The notes beneath the pieces are model-generated. The model searched no databases. It had not been told where the DNA came from and worked only from the letters and a program-made list of their open reading frames with translations. Source: Rotaria macrura (lineage: Eukaryota; Rotifera; Eurotatoria; Philodinida; Philodinidae). From it: 64,000 nucleotides of DNA. Positions 1-13,226 of the stretch are shown piece after piece; the stretch's first letter is position 1, and each line of letters begins with the position of its first letter. The stretch is taken from the NCBI GenBank assembly GCA_900239685.1, contig OENT01000021.1:186001-250000 (forward strand), given 5' to 3'. The position numbers were made by a program, and so were the translations under genes.

Positions 1-240
1 ATTATTTTACTGATCATAGAATACATAACTATCACGGGATATTGTCACTCAAGTAATAACAAACAGTGGACAACTGTTTAATGCCCAAATAAAATTTTGA
101 ATAAACTAAAACTCTTATAGAAATCAATACAAGACATATTTTTCATAGTGCAGTATTTCATAGATTATTTATCAATACATGGAAGTATTTTAATGTGCTA
201 ACTCAATATCTACAAATAACTAGACAAAACAAACAATTAC

Positions 241-810
241 TTTGATTAGTATAGGTGCAATGCTTGAGCATGGTGAAATGACATGTTTTCGACAACGATC
301 ATGACAAATGAAATTGCATACTAAAACAAAACTTTTCTACGTAAATAGTGTTGAAACAAATAAGTTACCTTCGCAGTAATATCCTTGTCCAATGAGACCC
401 CATAACATTTCGACACAGTGATGACAGTATGTTGGTTTATGAAATGTTTTCTTAACGAAAAAATGTCCATTATTTTCATATGACTGCTGATGTGTGTTTG
501 AAGAATCTGTATTTAGTGAAAGTGATGATGATGGTTTAGTCATTGTAGTTAAACTTGTTCCATCACAAAATGTCGAATCGTCGTTATCACCGCCGAGTGT
601 TGATGAGTGGTACCAAGGAGATGTCGACGAACTCATCATCGTTTGTTGATGGTGTGTCGAAGTGCATACAGATGGTGATGATGGTACTTTATTTAGAACA
701 GGTGAATTATTATTGTTATTATTATTATTTTTGTTATAATGGAAATATAAGTATTTTAATTTTCGATGATGATCGTGTTGTTTTTGTTGACTTTGGCCAG
801 TATTGGCCAT
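241..810 (-). CDS. DGKQ: Diacylglycerol kinase theta-like protein, 5' end (first two coding exons)
   Basis: Seen: exon 1 is 810-369 and exon 2 is 320-241, separated by a 48-bp GT..AG intron. The gene runs off the left edge. The first ~115 residues are low complexity (an asparagine run plus Ser/Thr/His-rich sequence). A C1 zinc finger follows: His, the TFHKPTYCHHC core, LWGLIGQGYYCE, then across the splice VCNFICHDRC and HVISPC, giving the His/Cys pattern of a C1 domain. Known: C1 domains bind diacylglycerol or phorbol ester. The exon-2 stretch CNFICHDRC...SSIAPILIK resembles the first C1 of DGK-theta more than PKC or Munc13, as recalled. DGK-theta phosphorylates diacylglycerol to phosphatidic acid. 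Inferred: the kinase domain lies outside the window, so the exact subfamily is not proven. The ATG at 810 is the first in frame. Confidence 0.65.
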
Positions 811-1767
811 TAAAAAAGACGACGTCGCCGACGCATCGTCAATCTTAACGATATCGGAAAGTTGTTATGGATTAGAAATGAGATCATTAGTATAGTCATT
901 TTTGTTTCTATCTGTTAATCTTTCTATATATATGTATCTGTATATTTATTTGTTTATGTTGAGTTTTTCCTCAATCGAACTCATACATGCACCGACATCG
1001 GCGACAGCCATGATGAATCTAGAGAGAATGTGAAACTCCACTCAAGATGTTACTCCCGACTCTCACGTCTGTCCGAAATCGCTCAATTATGATATTAAAT
1101 TGCGCTAGAAGACAATAAAAAATTATTTCAAACATTTATAGAGGAAGAAATATAATTTGAAAGAAAATTTGTATTTGTTTATAGATGTCGCTGAGAAAAA
1201 TTTGTTTTTAATTGAATTTTATTCCATAGGTAAATGCATGATTACCAATATGGTTTCATTTTTATTATTTTAAAGACAGGCAGACAGGCAGATACAAAGA
1301 TAGACAGATATGACGTATTTTGATTTAATTAAATCATTCGTCGGAAACGATTTCAATGAGACTTGACAAGGGTATCATGAAGAGAAGATTAGTTTTGATC
1401 AATGATTTTCACACATCGATGAAAAGTTTTTTATTTCATATTAAATTTCATAAAATTAAATGAACTTGAAGTTCTGTAGCAGCTACTGAAAAACGATTTT
1501 ACTTATGATCAATGGAACGTTAATATTTGTGTCATTCATTCACTAATTAAATGTATCTACACGATGAATGTAACAACCCTTATCGTTTCTTTTTTGGTTT
1601 GGAAAATTTCTACTTAATCATCTGAGTACTATTTTAACAAAAGACATAAAGCCATGTTTTCATGATAGCATTGATATTCAGATCAGTTAAATTTAATTAA
1701 TCAGCATTGAAATTTTCATTTTTGCTTTAGATACTTCGTATTTTATAATCAACAGCTAATAAACAAA
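811..1767. promoter_or_regulatory. Divergent intergenic region between the DGK-theta-like gene and NAA10
   Basis: This 957-bp gap lies between two genes transcribed away from each other, so it must hold both promoters. The only marked structure is a degenerate GACAGGCAGACA/GATA-type short tandem repeat at 1274-1310. No convincing open reading frame or TATA arrangement could be assigned. Confidence 0.4.
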
Positions 1768-2542
1768 ATGATCATAAGAAATACTACTGTAAGTGACGTT
1801 TCGTTCAAATGAATCGAATGAAAATATTTTTTTTTCTAATAGCCTGAAGATTTAATAAATATGCAAACTTGCAATTTACTTTGTCTACCTGAAAATTATC
1901 AACTTAAATATTATTTTTATCATGGTCTATCATGGCCACAGCTATCGTATGTTGCTGAAGATGATAGTGGCAAAATTGTTGGTTATGTTTTAGCAAAAAT
2001 GTAAAAAGTTGTTTTTTATTCCGAGTGATTTCTTATTTGTATCACATATGATATCATAGGGAAGATGATAGTGAAGATACCATACCACATGGACATATAA
2101 CTTCATTGGTAAGATTTCTAGTATGAACTTTTTCAGGATTTTATTGTCACGATAACGTTTAAAGGCTGTTCGTCGAACACATCGTCGTCTTGGCATAGCA
2201 CAGAAACTCATGAAACAAGCAAGCCAAGCGATGGTAGAAAACTTCAATGCTAAATATGTTTCATTACATGTACGTGTCAGCAATCGAGCGGCATTACATC
2301 TTTATCAAGATGCATTAGGTTTTACGTAAGTCATTGATTTTTAAAAAAAAAACTAAAAAATTAATCATAAGTACTGATTTCAATCAGAATACACGATCGT
2401 GATCCACGATATTATGCTGATGGTGAAGATGCATATTCGATGCGACGTGAACTTGCTTCAGTAACAGAAGTATGTGTGGAAAAAAAATACGAACAGTAGG
2501 AAAAAAAAACACATTGTATTTTTCTTGTTCTTACAGACATAA
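1768..2542 (+). CDS. NAA10: N-alpha-acetyltransferase 10, catalytic subunit of NatA
   Basis: Acetylates N-termini of nascent proteins in the ribosome-associated NatA complex with NAA15. Seen: exons 1768-1788, 1843-2000, 2060-2108, 2165-2325, 2388-2469 and a possible last exon 2537-2542 (ACA TAA). They total 477 nt, or 158 residues. The product begins MIIRNTT-PEDL and has the NAA10 signatures [20 protein letters not shown] and [11 protein letters not shown], the acetyl-CoA loop [14 protein letters not shown] (R/Q-x-x-G-x-A), [19 protein letters not shown] and [11 protein letters not shown]. All introns are 48-67 bp. Odd: the acidic C-terminal tail of vertebrate NAA10 is absent and the protein ends just after the GNAT fold. 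If the last intron is retained, the frame closes at TAG 2497-2499 instead. An AATAAA-type signal follows near 2650. Orthology is clear. Confidence 0.95.
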
Positions 2543-3595
2543 TAAACAATCGATTAAATCATCGACCCGGAATTATTGCTGTTCTTGCAATGCTTCTCTA
2601 CTAACGATAAATACACTGATATATCAGACGAAACCAGAGCTAAGACCAAATAAAATGTGATTTAATTATCGATTTTTTTCCTTTGAAATAGATAAAATGA
2701 AACAAGTATTCTTAGTATTTTCTGTTATTGTTTATGTTAAATTTTCATAGTTTTGTTTGTTTTTCTGCTTACAATTTATGTTGCATAACTTATGTGATTA
2801 GATTGTATTTTCAGTGAAAGAGAATTCATGAGCTCATCTATGTTTCCAAGGAAAAGAGAATGAATTTGAATCTAGTATTTTATTCAATTGCATTCTTTGG
2901 AGCGAGGATATTTTTTGCACGATTCGTACTTCATAGAATATTGAAGAATTTCACTTCGAAACAGTCCGTGTTGTTCTTCATAAAACACCCTAGCATTTTG
3001 TCGTTTTCATCGGATACGTTTTTTGAAAGCGCAAAAATACTACAAAATGTAAACTTCACAGTTGTAACATCTATACTACTTCAATGAATTTCATTGAAGC
3101 ACTACGATTTTGTCAGAAAGTGCGGAATATGATTAATCGTCATGCATTTAGACGATGGAAAAGTTTGTTTAGGAAACCTGATCAATTCTTATAAAGCTAA
3201 ACTATTCTTGTTTAGTTTTCGAAACTTTTCATTCTAACTCTTGCGGTGTATTTCGTATTTTAGTATTACACATCAAACAAAAATTTAAAGAACACATGAA
3301 CTATGTTGTTGAGTAAAAATTTTAAGTGAAAAAGTTACTGAGAGTGTTTTAACTTCAAAAGTTCTCATATGATTCACCATGAACGAAACCTTCGATATTG
3401 AAGAGTATCATTTATAGAGGTCGAGTCATTCGAATAGCAGAGAAGTGCATTGTCCCATAGACTTCACACTTCAACGAAACGTAGATTTTGCCGACAGTAC
3501 GCTGTGCATGACCATTGAGACCATTGTCTTAGAGCGCTTGAAGATTCACTTTTAAAATTGATACTTATGATTTGTATATACTTTAATAAAGCAAA
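2543..3595. other. Non-coding stretch downstream of NAA10
   Basis: AT-rich. It contains only short chance frames (for example 2860-3087) with no family resemblance. No RNA gene or repeat was recognised apart from the probable NAA10 3' end near 2650. Confidence 0.4.
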
Positions 3596-4113
3596 TAGGG
3601 ATGTAACAAATCCAAGGCCTTTGGATTTGATGCAAATAGATTTGGATTTATTCTCGACTGAGACTTGGATTTTGGTTTGGATTTGGTTTCAAATTGTCCA
3701 AATCTGATGAGAATTTTTAAGATAAAATCCTAGAAGGGAGAAAAGAATCTCAGATCTTATAGATTGATATAAAATTGTTTAGATTTGGGATTAGGTCTGT
3801 ATCATTATGGTTAGGATTTGGGATTGACATTTGGTTTCAGTGTGGCACGACTACAAAGTTTGACTCATCTTAGACTGAAAAAAAATCCCAAATCCAAATC
3901 TAAAACCCTAAATCACAAGCATATCATCGAACCCGAATCCCAAATCTAAACCGAACAAAGCGATATAAGCAATTCTGTTATCCAAATCTAGACGAAATGC
4001 ACATCTAGCAACTCAATTTGAACGATACCCCAAATCCAGAGACCAAAGCCAATTCCAAACCTCAGAGATTAGGTGACAAATCCCGAATCCATTCAAGAAT
4101 TGTTTCACCCCTA
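3596..4113. mobile_element. hAT-type MITE with AAATCC subterminal repeats (518 bp)
   Basis: Seen: the left end TAGGGATGTAAC and the right end GTTTCACCCCTA form a terminal inverted repeat (10 of 12 positions). Flanks are AAAGCAAA (3588-3595) and AAAGGAAA (4114-4121), an 8-bp target duplication with one change. The first and last ~150 bp are filled with the degenerate word AAATCC/GGATTT in opposite orientations. Known: 8-bp duplications and TIRs starting YARNG are the hallmark of the hAT superfamily. No transposase frame is present, so it is non-autonomous. An open frame at 4018-4305 overlaps the right end and is a by-product of the repeat. Confidence 0.8.
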
Positions 4114-7100
4114 AAAGGAAACAAGACAATTCGAAGTATTATGTACATTCGATTCTATGTCAAAATCATTTCGACTAGTCTGACAAATCTATCATTCTTT
4201 GTCAAGTCTCAATTGTATATCGTTCTTGTTTTTCATTGCACAAATTTTAAAGTAAGAATTCTAATTACAAACGCCTGTAACACGCATTGTTTAAAAATTA
4301 TGTAAAACAATAAGTTGTTCTTCTTATAGACGTAATAGACTTTCATTGTATTAAAACCAGAGAACATTTGTGAAGCATCACATAGATTTAATATTATTGA
4401 TGCCGTCTGCTGCAATATCATGGATATTTTAGTTGCAGGAATGTAGTTCAATTGTTTTTTGTATTGCGTATCTTTATCAAAAAATCATAAATTAGACTTG
4501 TGAAAGCCCAATAACCTCGGATCAAGTTTTTAATGCTCAACATTCAATTTTAAACACGTGATGGGTTCAGCATATTACCGACAGGTCAAAAGTACATACA
4601 TTCGATGTGTAACCAACTAGAAAACTATTGTCATTTTATAATCTTACTCTAGAAAATAAAACTTTGATTCTTGTAGGATAAATCAAAATATTTTCCGATA
4701 AAGCTTACAAATTCTCTTTTTTACCAAGATGTGAACTTATGTCGACAATACTCACGCATGTATTTCGATGAAAAATAAGACGGAAGTTAGTTGGTGGATC
4801 ATTGAAATTGCTTGTTTTTAAAGTTCTAATAGTTAAAAGAATCACAGGTCAATGAATGTAAAAGAATCAATTCTCATGAATTGAAAACACGAATGCATGA
4901 AAAAATAAATTTCATATCAGTTGTAGATTTAATCATTGGAACGGTGGGTACTTAAATTTTTTTATTTCCAAATTGAAATCTTTTATTATGTTGAGTCTGA
5001 CAGAGAATATAAGTAAATTGCTACGAATTTCTGAACGAAAGGGAAAATGCTACAGAAATTCATACTAGGCAAGCTAATTAAAACGTTTTTACGTACAAAG
5101 CTTTTTTAAATACTTCGTAGTATTGGCTCTGTTTTCATGGACATGAAAGGAGAAACGATTATGAATTTTCATTTGATTTCTTCCAACTATTTCGAAACAA
5201 ATACGATCCCACATTAAGATGGCGAAGCTCGGCAAAAATCTGATCATATTTTTCGATCGTTGAATTCTTTTCTGAGCTATTTCACAAAATTTATAAAAGA
5301 CATATAAGTATTATGTTACCGAAAGGTTTTTCATAAGAGATTTTATTTTAAGATGTCGTATTAAGTGTTATGCCGGGAGTTCTATTGAATTTTCGATAGA
5401 TAACCACACACATGTTTTCGATAAAAGTTCTCAGAAAGAACGTTCCAAAAAAATGTTGTCTCATATCATCAGTCTTCAGTTCTGAAATGACTTATTTCAT
5501 AAGAATAAAGTTTTGAAAAAAATTTATTAGGTAAATCTAGATGAAAATAGAATACGGCTAACACTTATTAGCTAAAACACTTCTATCTTCTTCGCATCAA
5601 GGTACTTACATACAAGGGCATGATTGAAATAGCTTACATTCGAAGTGATTCATGCGCCTCAATCGAAAATTGTAATATGCTCTATATAATCATACATCCA
5701 TGTACAGAACATACTTAACTTGAATTCATATCTCAGTTTTATCGGAACTATTTTGAATCTAAATTTGTCTACCATTCAAGAATGCTCAATGATTCAATAG
5801 GATTTTACCTAGTGTCCGAACGATTGTGAGCGGGAGTGGTAAGATACAACTAATTTGCGAACATCATAAAAGTGATTATGAATATAAAATGAACATTCAA
5901 ACTTTATCCAAGTCTTTTCGAATAAAAGAATATAAATATCTACATATTTTGATGTGCAATACCAACAAAGGGGTCAGAATCAACGGCGAAATCTATTGTT
6001 GTAACGACATGTCCACATTGAATAGACCAATCCTAGGAGCTTGTTATCTGTAAGACTATTAGTCTTTTTTTTTGATATTTATGATTTCGTAAATTCCATG
6101 TTGTACATGGATGAAAATCAAAATGCAATACTTATAAATTCTCATGTTAGATTTTCACTGAAAGTTGTAGATTATTGTGAACTTAATTATTCACTTGCGT
6201 CCAGAATAGCAATCGACCACTTTCGATGTGTCATATTCATTCGAAATATGATTATGTTGATTCATTAGTTCGTATTTGTTCGTTTTAATCTGATATTTTT
6301 ACATGTATATAGATAATATTCTTACCTTCATCAGTGTAGATTTATGTATTTTGTTTTCCAATGGGATTCCAAATCAGAAATAGTTCTATATAAGCGATTA
6401 TTGATAATAATAAAAACAAATAATGCTTCAGTTGTAGTTCATCTTCGAAGAGATCTATCTTTTCGTTGATTCAACTAAAAACTAAATTTCTTTTCTAGCA
6501 CGATTTTTATCATAGTTATTGACGAAACTATCAGAAATAAAAATACTTCCTAAAAAATAGCGTGCACAAACACCAAGGATACATAATCGAGATAGAATTT
6601 TCTTCGAATTATGAATAGTTGGACTAACTTATAAATTCAATCAATAAAAGCAAGGGATGCTTTTTATTAATTCTCGAAGGCATACCAAAGAAAAAGAGGA
6701 TCGATCACTGTCGATATATTGCATACAAACGACTTTTCTACGCTATAATCGTTCTGTCATGTTTTTTAGTAAGCGACATTTTCGGAAAAGCGATTTTCTT
6801 TTTACAATACATCTAATCTAATAAAAGATAATAAATAAATCTATTAGTTTGCAAGATAAAGATAACGCCAAAACCATAGTTGACTGTTTTCAGACATTGA
6901 ATTTAGATAATAAGAGAACACTACACAATCATCTTTAACATATGAATGAACTCTGTAGCTATTTGATAAGGTTCATCACGATGAAGAGTGAGCAAAGTAC
7001 TTTGATTCATTCAGTATGTTCCTTTCAATCAATAGGGTCGTATGTTTTGTGCCATGAATATTTCAAAGATCAAATATTTGTTAAAAGCTGTTTAATACAT

Positions 7101-8983
7101 TGCGATGTTCTCAGCTTGTCATATTAATCGATGATCTTGAAAATAGGCGTTTAAGAAAAAACTTTTTTTTCTCATATTAGTAATCATCATGTGCTAGTAC
7201 TAGTAGTTGTATAATACGAAACAAGTTCAATGGGCTCAACTGAAATGAAAAATAGAACTACGTGGTCATTATGTATACTGTAAAACTTTCGACTCCTTAT
7301 CAATACTCCTTGGCTTTTATTCAAACTGTCAAATAAGTCAGGAATATATAAATTTTAAAAAATCTACAACAATAGCAGGCACAATATTCACTGTTTACGT
7401 TGTTTAAATTATTAAAAACAAATCAAAGATTCATGATAAAATCAAGAGATATTGAAAATGATGCATGATTATATTTTTTAAAGTTCTTAGGATGTTGATA
7501 CCCTATTGTGAATTTCGGGTAAAAAAATTTAAAACGAGAATTAAAACATAGAGTCAAAGATTTTATCGGCATGCTCCGATATAGATGTGTCACAAATGTC
7601 ATAAACAGATTCGTACCGAGCAGGAGCAATATCATAATAAGAACGTTGCAGAAGTAATACTTCCCCTCAAACTAGATGCTTCAGATTAGTCACGGTTCGT
7701 AGTAATTTGTGGTGGTATTTTTTACTATCATGTTTTTGATGAAAATTGTAATAAGATGATAAAGAAATATCTGCTAGTACAAAGGGAAATCTTTGACTCT
7801 CGATAATAGCTGTATGGCAACTCGAATCTGACTCCTAAAAGTATGGTTCCAGGAGTTTTTGATTCATTTTACTTCATCAAAATGCCAGATAATACTTCAT
7901 GTAGATTCATTTCGGATCAAATGGAATCGCCTGGCACCAGTCCTATCGATACACTTCAGTATAGAGGTAGAAAAATGTTTAGACACTTATACAAATTGAG
8001 TTCTTTTCAATTCATTCGAAAATCAATCATGAAATCATATCTTTCAATAGCTTAATGTTTACAACTGCAGTATGCTGTATCAGAATGTTGCCAATAGGGG
8101 TCTGATTCGTCAATAAAGAAATCTGTCGATTCCTGTTTAAGCATGGATTTTGAGCAGGCTTGGATCTTCTTAGCGCAGGGTAAACATTTAAGATCAAGAG
8201 ACACGATTTCAGTCCCCATCAGTACTTGCGTTATAATAATCGTAAAAACAATTTATAGAGCAGTTCTGTAGAATATCAGCTTCATGTGAAACTCCAAATT
8301 GATCAATTGACTTCATTGAACCATTGCACGAAACGATCAAACAAAAACATTCTCACTTTTACACACCTCGAATCCTATATTGTTAGACATCTTTGTTTCA
8401 TGATGAACCAGAAAGAATGTTCATAGAGCTCTTTAAAAGTCACAATTAATTTACGATTGGAAAATGTTAAGAAGACAAAAAGCAGATACTAAACAGTAAA
8501 AAAAGCAACCTATGTATTCTTTTCTTGTACTTTTGAAAGGAATAAGAATAACATCTTTGGAAAAAATTTGAAGTTTTGATCATCGAACTGGTACCGTATG
8601 AAGAGGGCTCGTCTATGGAAAAACAATCTTCAATATTGATTAACATTTATTTGGTGAGATTGGGAGATACTAGATTTTTTTTCGAAACATGTATAAAGGT
8701 TCATTCATTCCTTGTGCAATTAAAAATTATCGTTATCTTGTTCGCAAAAGTTAATAGAGATTGGTAACTCAATATTTTTTCTATCTGTATAGATGTCGTA
8801 GTAGAGTAAAGCGATGTATATATTGTATTCTTTATTTTTCTCGTCATCGGTACTGATCTAAGTTATTGATCTTGACGGATCGGAAGGTCGAGTAGTAGTT
8901 TTTCAGCGTGTTCTTGCCATTCTATTTCAAAAGAAAAAGAATCGTTCTTTTTTTCTCGCTCGAAAATAGTTTATTTCTTCTCA
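4114..8983. other. Gene desert
   Basis: About 4.9 kb of AT-rich sequence with frequent stops in all frames. The longest frames (5826-6053, 6041-6268, 7843-8055, 7423-7635 minus) show no domain and no linked exons with splice sites. No RNA gene was seen. Confidence 0.35.
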
Positions 8984-9945
8984 ATAACTACGATGCAAAA
9001 CTAATTGCCGAATATGTCGAGGCATGATTCGTCGCTTAGGAACATCGTAGAGGGCCAATTGTTTTCTTTATCAGAAAGAGACACGCCTGAACTGCAAATT
9101 TCATACCAGGCATATTTTTCCGTAATAAATCTGAGAAGAAATAAAAGCCAAAAACCAAATATCTCTAAAAAAGTTCTTCAACTTGGTCAGACACCAACAC
9201 ATTTTTTTCATTTCTAATATTCCTTTTAATATCAAGAAAGGATAAAAATAACACTTTCAATGACAATTTTTGAAGCATAAAGGATGGTCTTTGTAATCGT
9301 GTATTATAGGTGAAATTTACTCCTAGCTTTAACAGGAACACAGTTCGTTTTCTCTCACAGACTGAATAATTTGACTGCTCTCATTATCTGGTCGTGTTGC
9401 AGCGGCGGAAAATACCAAGTGAACGGTTTTCTATTGTTAAGCTTCTGAAATTTCATATATTTCGGAGGATTACAGCAAATTAAATTGATTTCATGTATGG
9501 TTTCTCGAGATGGTGACTGAAATTCTTTCAGACTGATAGTTCTTTGCAATGAGGATTGTTTTTAAGAAAATTTCCACTTTCAACTCGTTTCGATTAAAGA
9601 GTGAAGAATGTACCTTAAATATTTTAACAATGAGGATTATGTCGATAGAAATTTTATGCGCTACATTTCCGAGTATTTTTTGTGAATACTGAGCCCATGC
9701 AGCCTAAAATAATCTAGAAACATAAATTTTGAGACTTCAAAAAAGTTGCAAAAATCTTTTTAGAGATTTTTGGTTTTTGGCTTTTATTTCTTCTCGGATT
9801 CATCATGGAAAAATATGCTTGGTGCAAAATTTGTAGTTCAAGTTTTGCTCTATTTAGAAAAAACAGTTGATTCTCTAGGCTCTTCGTAAGAGAAGATCCG
9901 TTCCTCGACATTTCGGCAATTACTTTTGCATCGTAGGTTATATCA
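8984..9945. repeat. Diverged long inverted repeat (~0.96 kb, ~200-bp arms)
   Basis: The left arm, about 8984-9190, reappears reverse-complemented at about 9713-9945. Shared landmarks are CTACGATGCAAAA, TAATTGCCGAA and AGAAGAAATAAAAGCCAAAA. The ~520-bp spacer has no recognisable gene. The arms translate to similar peptides (both contain RRNKSQKP) and could be remnants of a mobile element's coding end. No clean TIR or target duplication could be read, so the class is unknown. Confidence 0.55.
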
Positions 9946-11402
9946 TCACTAATAGAAGTACCCTTTTACTTTTAACAGATAAATATGACAAGAATTAATT
10001 GTTTCTGATTATTTCTTTGTTCATCATTGATGAAAGACGATGCCAGTACAGCCATTTGTCATATTTTGTTCTTAATACAGTACAAATATTCTTATAAAAG
10101 TATATTGAATGTCAGGTTCACAAAGTTTTATGAAAACGATACTGTGTACTTGATGTGTAGATTGTAACGTTTAGACATATTTTAAAAAGACTTACATACA
10201 GATTGAGATATAGCATCAGATACTAGATTGATTTTCTATTAGCATCCTATTTCTCATATTTTATTATTATCGAAAAATCGTCTTTTTCTTTCACTAAACC
10301 ATGGAAAGACGATTTTTTTCTTTTTCTCCGTAACAAGTTGCTAATATTTGGTCGATTCTTTGATGCCGAGAACTAAAATTACCTACCAGTTATCAGTAGG
10401 GCATAATATGTTTAACATGTTATCTTGACTGATTGAGACACAATAAAAGTTAATTATCAAGCACATCTGATATCTCCGTCGAATCATATAAATCTGATTC
10501 ATCCATTCATTCAATTGAGGCATTTTCTAATAAAATAAACATTACAGATAACTAAGAAATGTATCAGGGGAGTAGATATAAGCATTCATGATTTTATACT
10601 TAAAAGTATGTTTAATCATTAAACAAATGATTTTCATAGCTAGTAGATATTAAAGATTGATTGTATACATATAGCTTGTCTCTTCTCGAATATCCATAGT
10701 AGATGATCTGTTTATATTCGATCTTCCTCGGAGAAAGTGATTGAAAACTCGTGTGTCGAGCGTATGAACACTAACTTTTTAGAGAAAAAACGAAACTCAT
10801 GTGTTTTGAATAACATTGTCATACTTCTTGCAAACCTAAGTTATCCAATCTTTAGAGAGACATAATGATTTCGGGCATCAAACTGAATTGATCATCATAA
10901 CGTAAAAACATGCCACCTAAATCAAACTATATGTCACAGAAAGTTGATTCTATTCAGCTGAAGCCTCCAACAAATCCGAAAAACACTCAGCAAAAAAAAC
11001 GTCTTGATTTATTTAACCAAACATTTCGATGATATATTTTCATTATACAACTCGACAGATTTTACTGCAGATTACAATCGGATTTCAAAAATAATGATGA
11101 TATTCTATGAGTGCAGCATACACATAGTAAAGGAAACAAAATCAATCGAGAAAGACAATACAAGAGAAAATTTGGCATACTCTAGTTCAGCTTCCAATAA
11201 ACGAGCTCGCATGAAAACAGATATCTAAATAAATACGATATCGGACGAACTACAAGTAACGCTTCATTAACATTTTCTCATCACTCGCAACGATTTATGA
11301 AACTTTATTAAAATTATTATTATTTTATCCTGTAGAATCGACTAAGACATGCAAATAACAAAAAGTTCACCAGACGATAAAGAAAATAAATTTCATTGCT
11401 AT
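9946..11402. other. Non-coding stretch before SIAE copy A
   Basis: AT-rich with no supported gene. There is one hairpin at about 10269-10319, where AAATCGTCTTT is mirrored by AAAGACGATTT. The frame at 11004-11228 has no recognisable feature. Confidence 0.35.
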
Positions 11403-13226
11403 CTAAAAATTCTTTAAATACGGTGGTGAAGGTAAATTAGGATCCGTATAACTATAAATAGCTGCTTGTTTAAATGGACATGGTGTTTCACGCCACAAGT
11501 AACGAAGACCGAACAATTTTTTCCCGACGCATGAATCTGATACCGTCAGTGTAATAGTCAAATCGCTTTTGCTCGACACCATGGCTGGTACCCACAAAGT
11601 ATCATCTTTACACTTAGAGCCAACACAACAAACTTCGAATCCCTTGGGACTACGTAAATCGATACTTTGCACAGCAGTATATGTAATGTTGATCGTTTTA
11701 CTACCAGTCGTGTAGGTGACAGTCGATACGATGGGACCTTGAAATTCGACAGGTTGATTATATGCAACAGCTAGACCTGCTCGAGATAATCGATAGCCGA
11801 CATCATGTTTGGTTCGAGGATGAATACTAAGAGAATATAGTGAGGCATACACATTTGTTGAAAAACGTCTAGATAATTTAAATCAACTTACTTATTCGGA
11901 TCATCGCGTAAGTCTAAAGCAACGGCCATAAATACTTTTGGAACGACGTTATTTGGTACGAAACCGACGTCGAATGTTTGATGCCATCGGATAGCTGGGA
12001 AAAAACCAACTGTTGTACTGATGTTGGTTGCTGTTGATAACTTTGATGAAAATAGATATATTATGTTTTTCACTAATAAAAGAATAAATATACTTGAACG
12101 AAACCGAATGGGAAGTAGTTATCTGTCAAGTAATTCGTGCGTTCACTCCATTCTTTTCTCCAGTATTCAATCATTTTCGAAAATGTACAAGGATACTTAT
12201 CTGTATTATGACCAGCATTAGATTCACCTAGATAAGTATTCGATTAGATAATCATTAAACATTTCATTTCTTTTACCTTGATACCAAATAGCGCCATAGA
12301 CAACCATACGTGTAAACGGATATATCATGGCGTTGAATAGATCCGAATTATTGAGTGTTTCCCTTACGGATATTTCACCATAGCGTTGCACTCGTACTGT
12401 CTCTTTTCTATGAGTAAATACACGAACACGATACGAACTGAATTTTTTTACAACTTACGATGAAATACCACACTCGTGTAATGCTGCTGGTGGCATCCAT
12501 AACTCGATAGCTGTACCACCCCAACTCGTAGCCACGAGTCCAATTGGTCGACCACCTAATGATTCATGAATCATGCGACCATAAAGCCAACACACAGCTG
12601 AAAAGTAAGACCATGAAGATCCACCGACACTTGCTGGTGAAGCTACTGACCAATTCTGAACAATACCGAGTAATTCTTCAATCGGAGTATCCGAAGGTTT
12701 CAGTGCAGCCGTGAATACACGAATTTTCGGGTATTTGCCAGCATTGTTAATTTCTTCGGTTGCATTGAATATATCAATGACAGTCATTTGCATGTTCGAT
12801 TGGCCTGAACATATCCATACGTCGCCGAACAACACATCATGGAGTGTAATTGTTATATATGTACCATTTGGCAGAGGTTGCGAAACTTGAATATCGAATG
12901 GTCCCTCATCAGAAACTGGATCAAGTGTTACAGACCAAATACTTTCACCCAAATTATTCGCTGATTCAGCTCGACTGACGGTCGTGTAGATTTTGTCGCT
13001 TATCCGAAGTGTCGTTACTTTACTCGAGTCACCAAAACCCCACACAACAGCACTTTGAGGAGCTCGTTGTAATACCATGTGATCTTGGATATAGTTGGCA
13101 AAACGAAATACTCCATCACCTATTATTTCATGCCATTCAAATTATAGTAAAATGTGATTTTTCTCAGTACTTACTAGAAGGCAAAGATATCAAAAATAGG
13201 AGAGAGATATAACCGCGCACATGCAT
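11403..13226 (-). CDS. SIAE: Sialate O-acetylesterase, copy A
   Basis: Removes O-acetyl esters from sialic acids and normally acts in the secretory/lysosomal compartment. Seen: exons 13226-13175, 13119-12459, 12407-12277, 12227-12094, 12040-11892 and 11826-11403. They total 1551 nt, or 516 residues, close to human SIAE (523). Exon 1 encodes a hydrophobic signal peptide (MHVRGYISLLFLISLPS). Then come FRFANYIQDHMVLQ, the SGNH nucleophile block DVWICSGQSNMQM, SAVCWLYGR, SWGGTAIELW, AIWYQGESNAGHNTD, FPFGFVQ and IRWHQTFDVGFVPN with the expected His, and a beta-rich C-terminus. Introns are 48-66 bp. It has a paralogue 5.6 kb away in the same orientation. The 3' ~610 bp are almost identical to that copy, intron included. 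Function is well supported; substrate preference is not. Confidence 0.95.

Noticed and set aside
555..848. 97-codon plus-strand frame
   Set aside because: Antisense shadow of the DGK-theta-like first exon, created by its low-complexity sequence.
4018..4305. 95-codon frame
   Set aside because: Overlaps the right end of the 3596-4113 MITE and reads its AAATCC repeats; no domain.
11558..11767. Minus-strand frame repeated at 17206-17415
   Set aside because: Out-of-frame shadow of the duplicated last SIAE exon.
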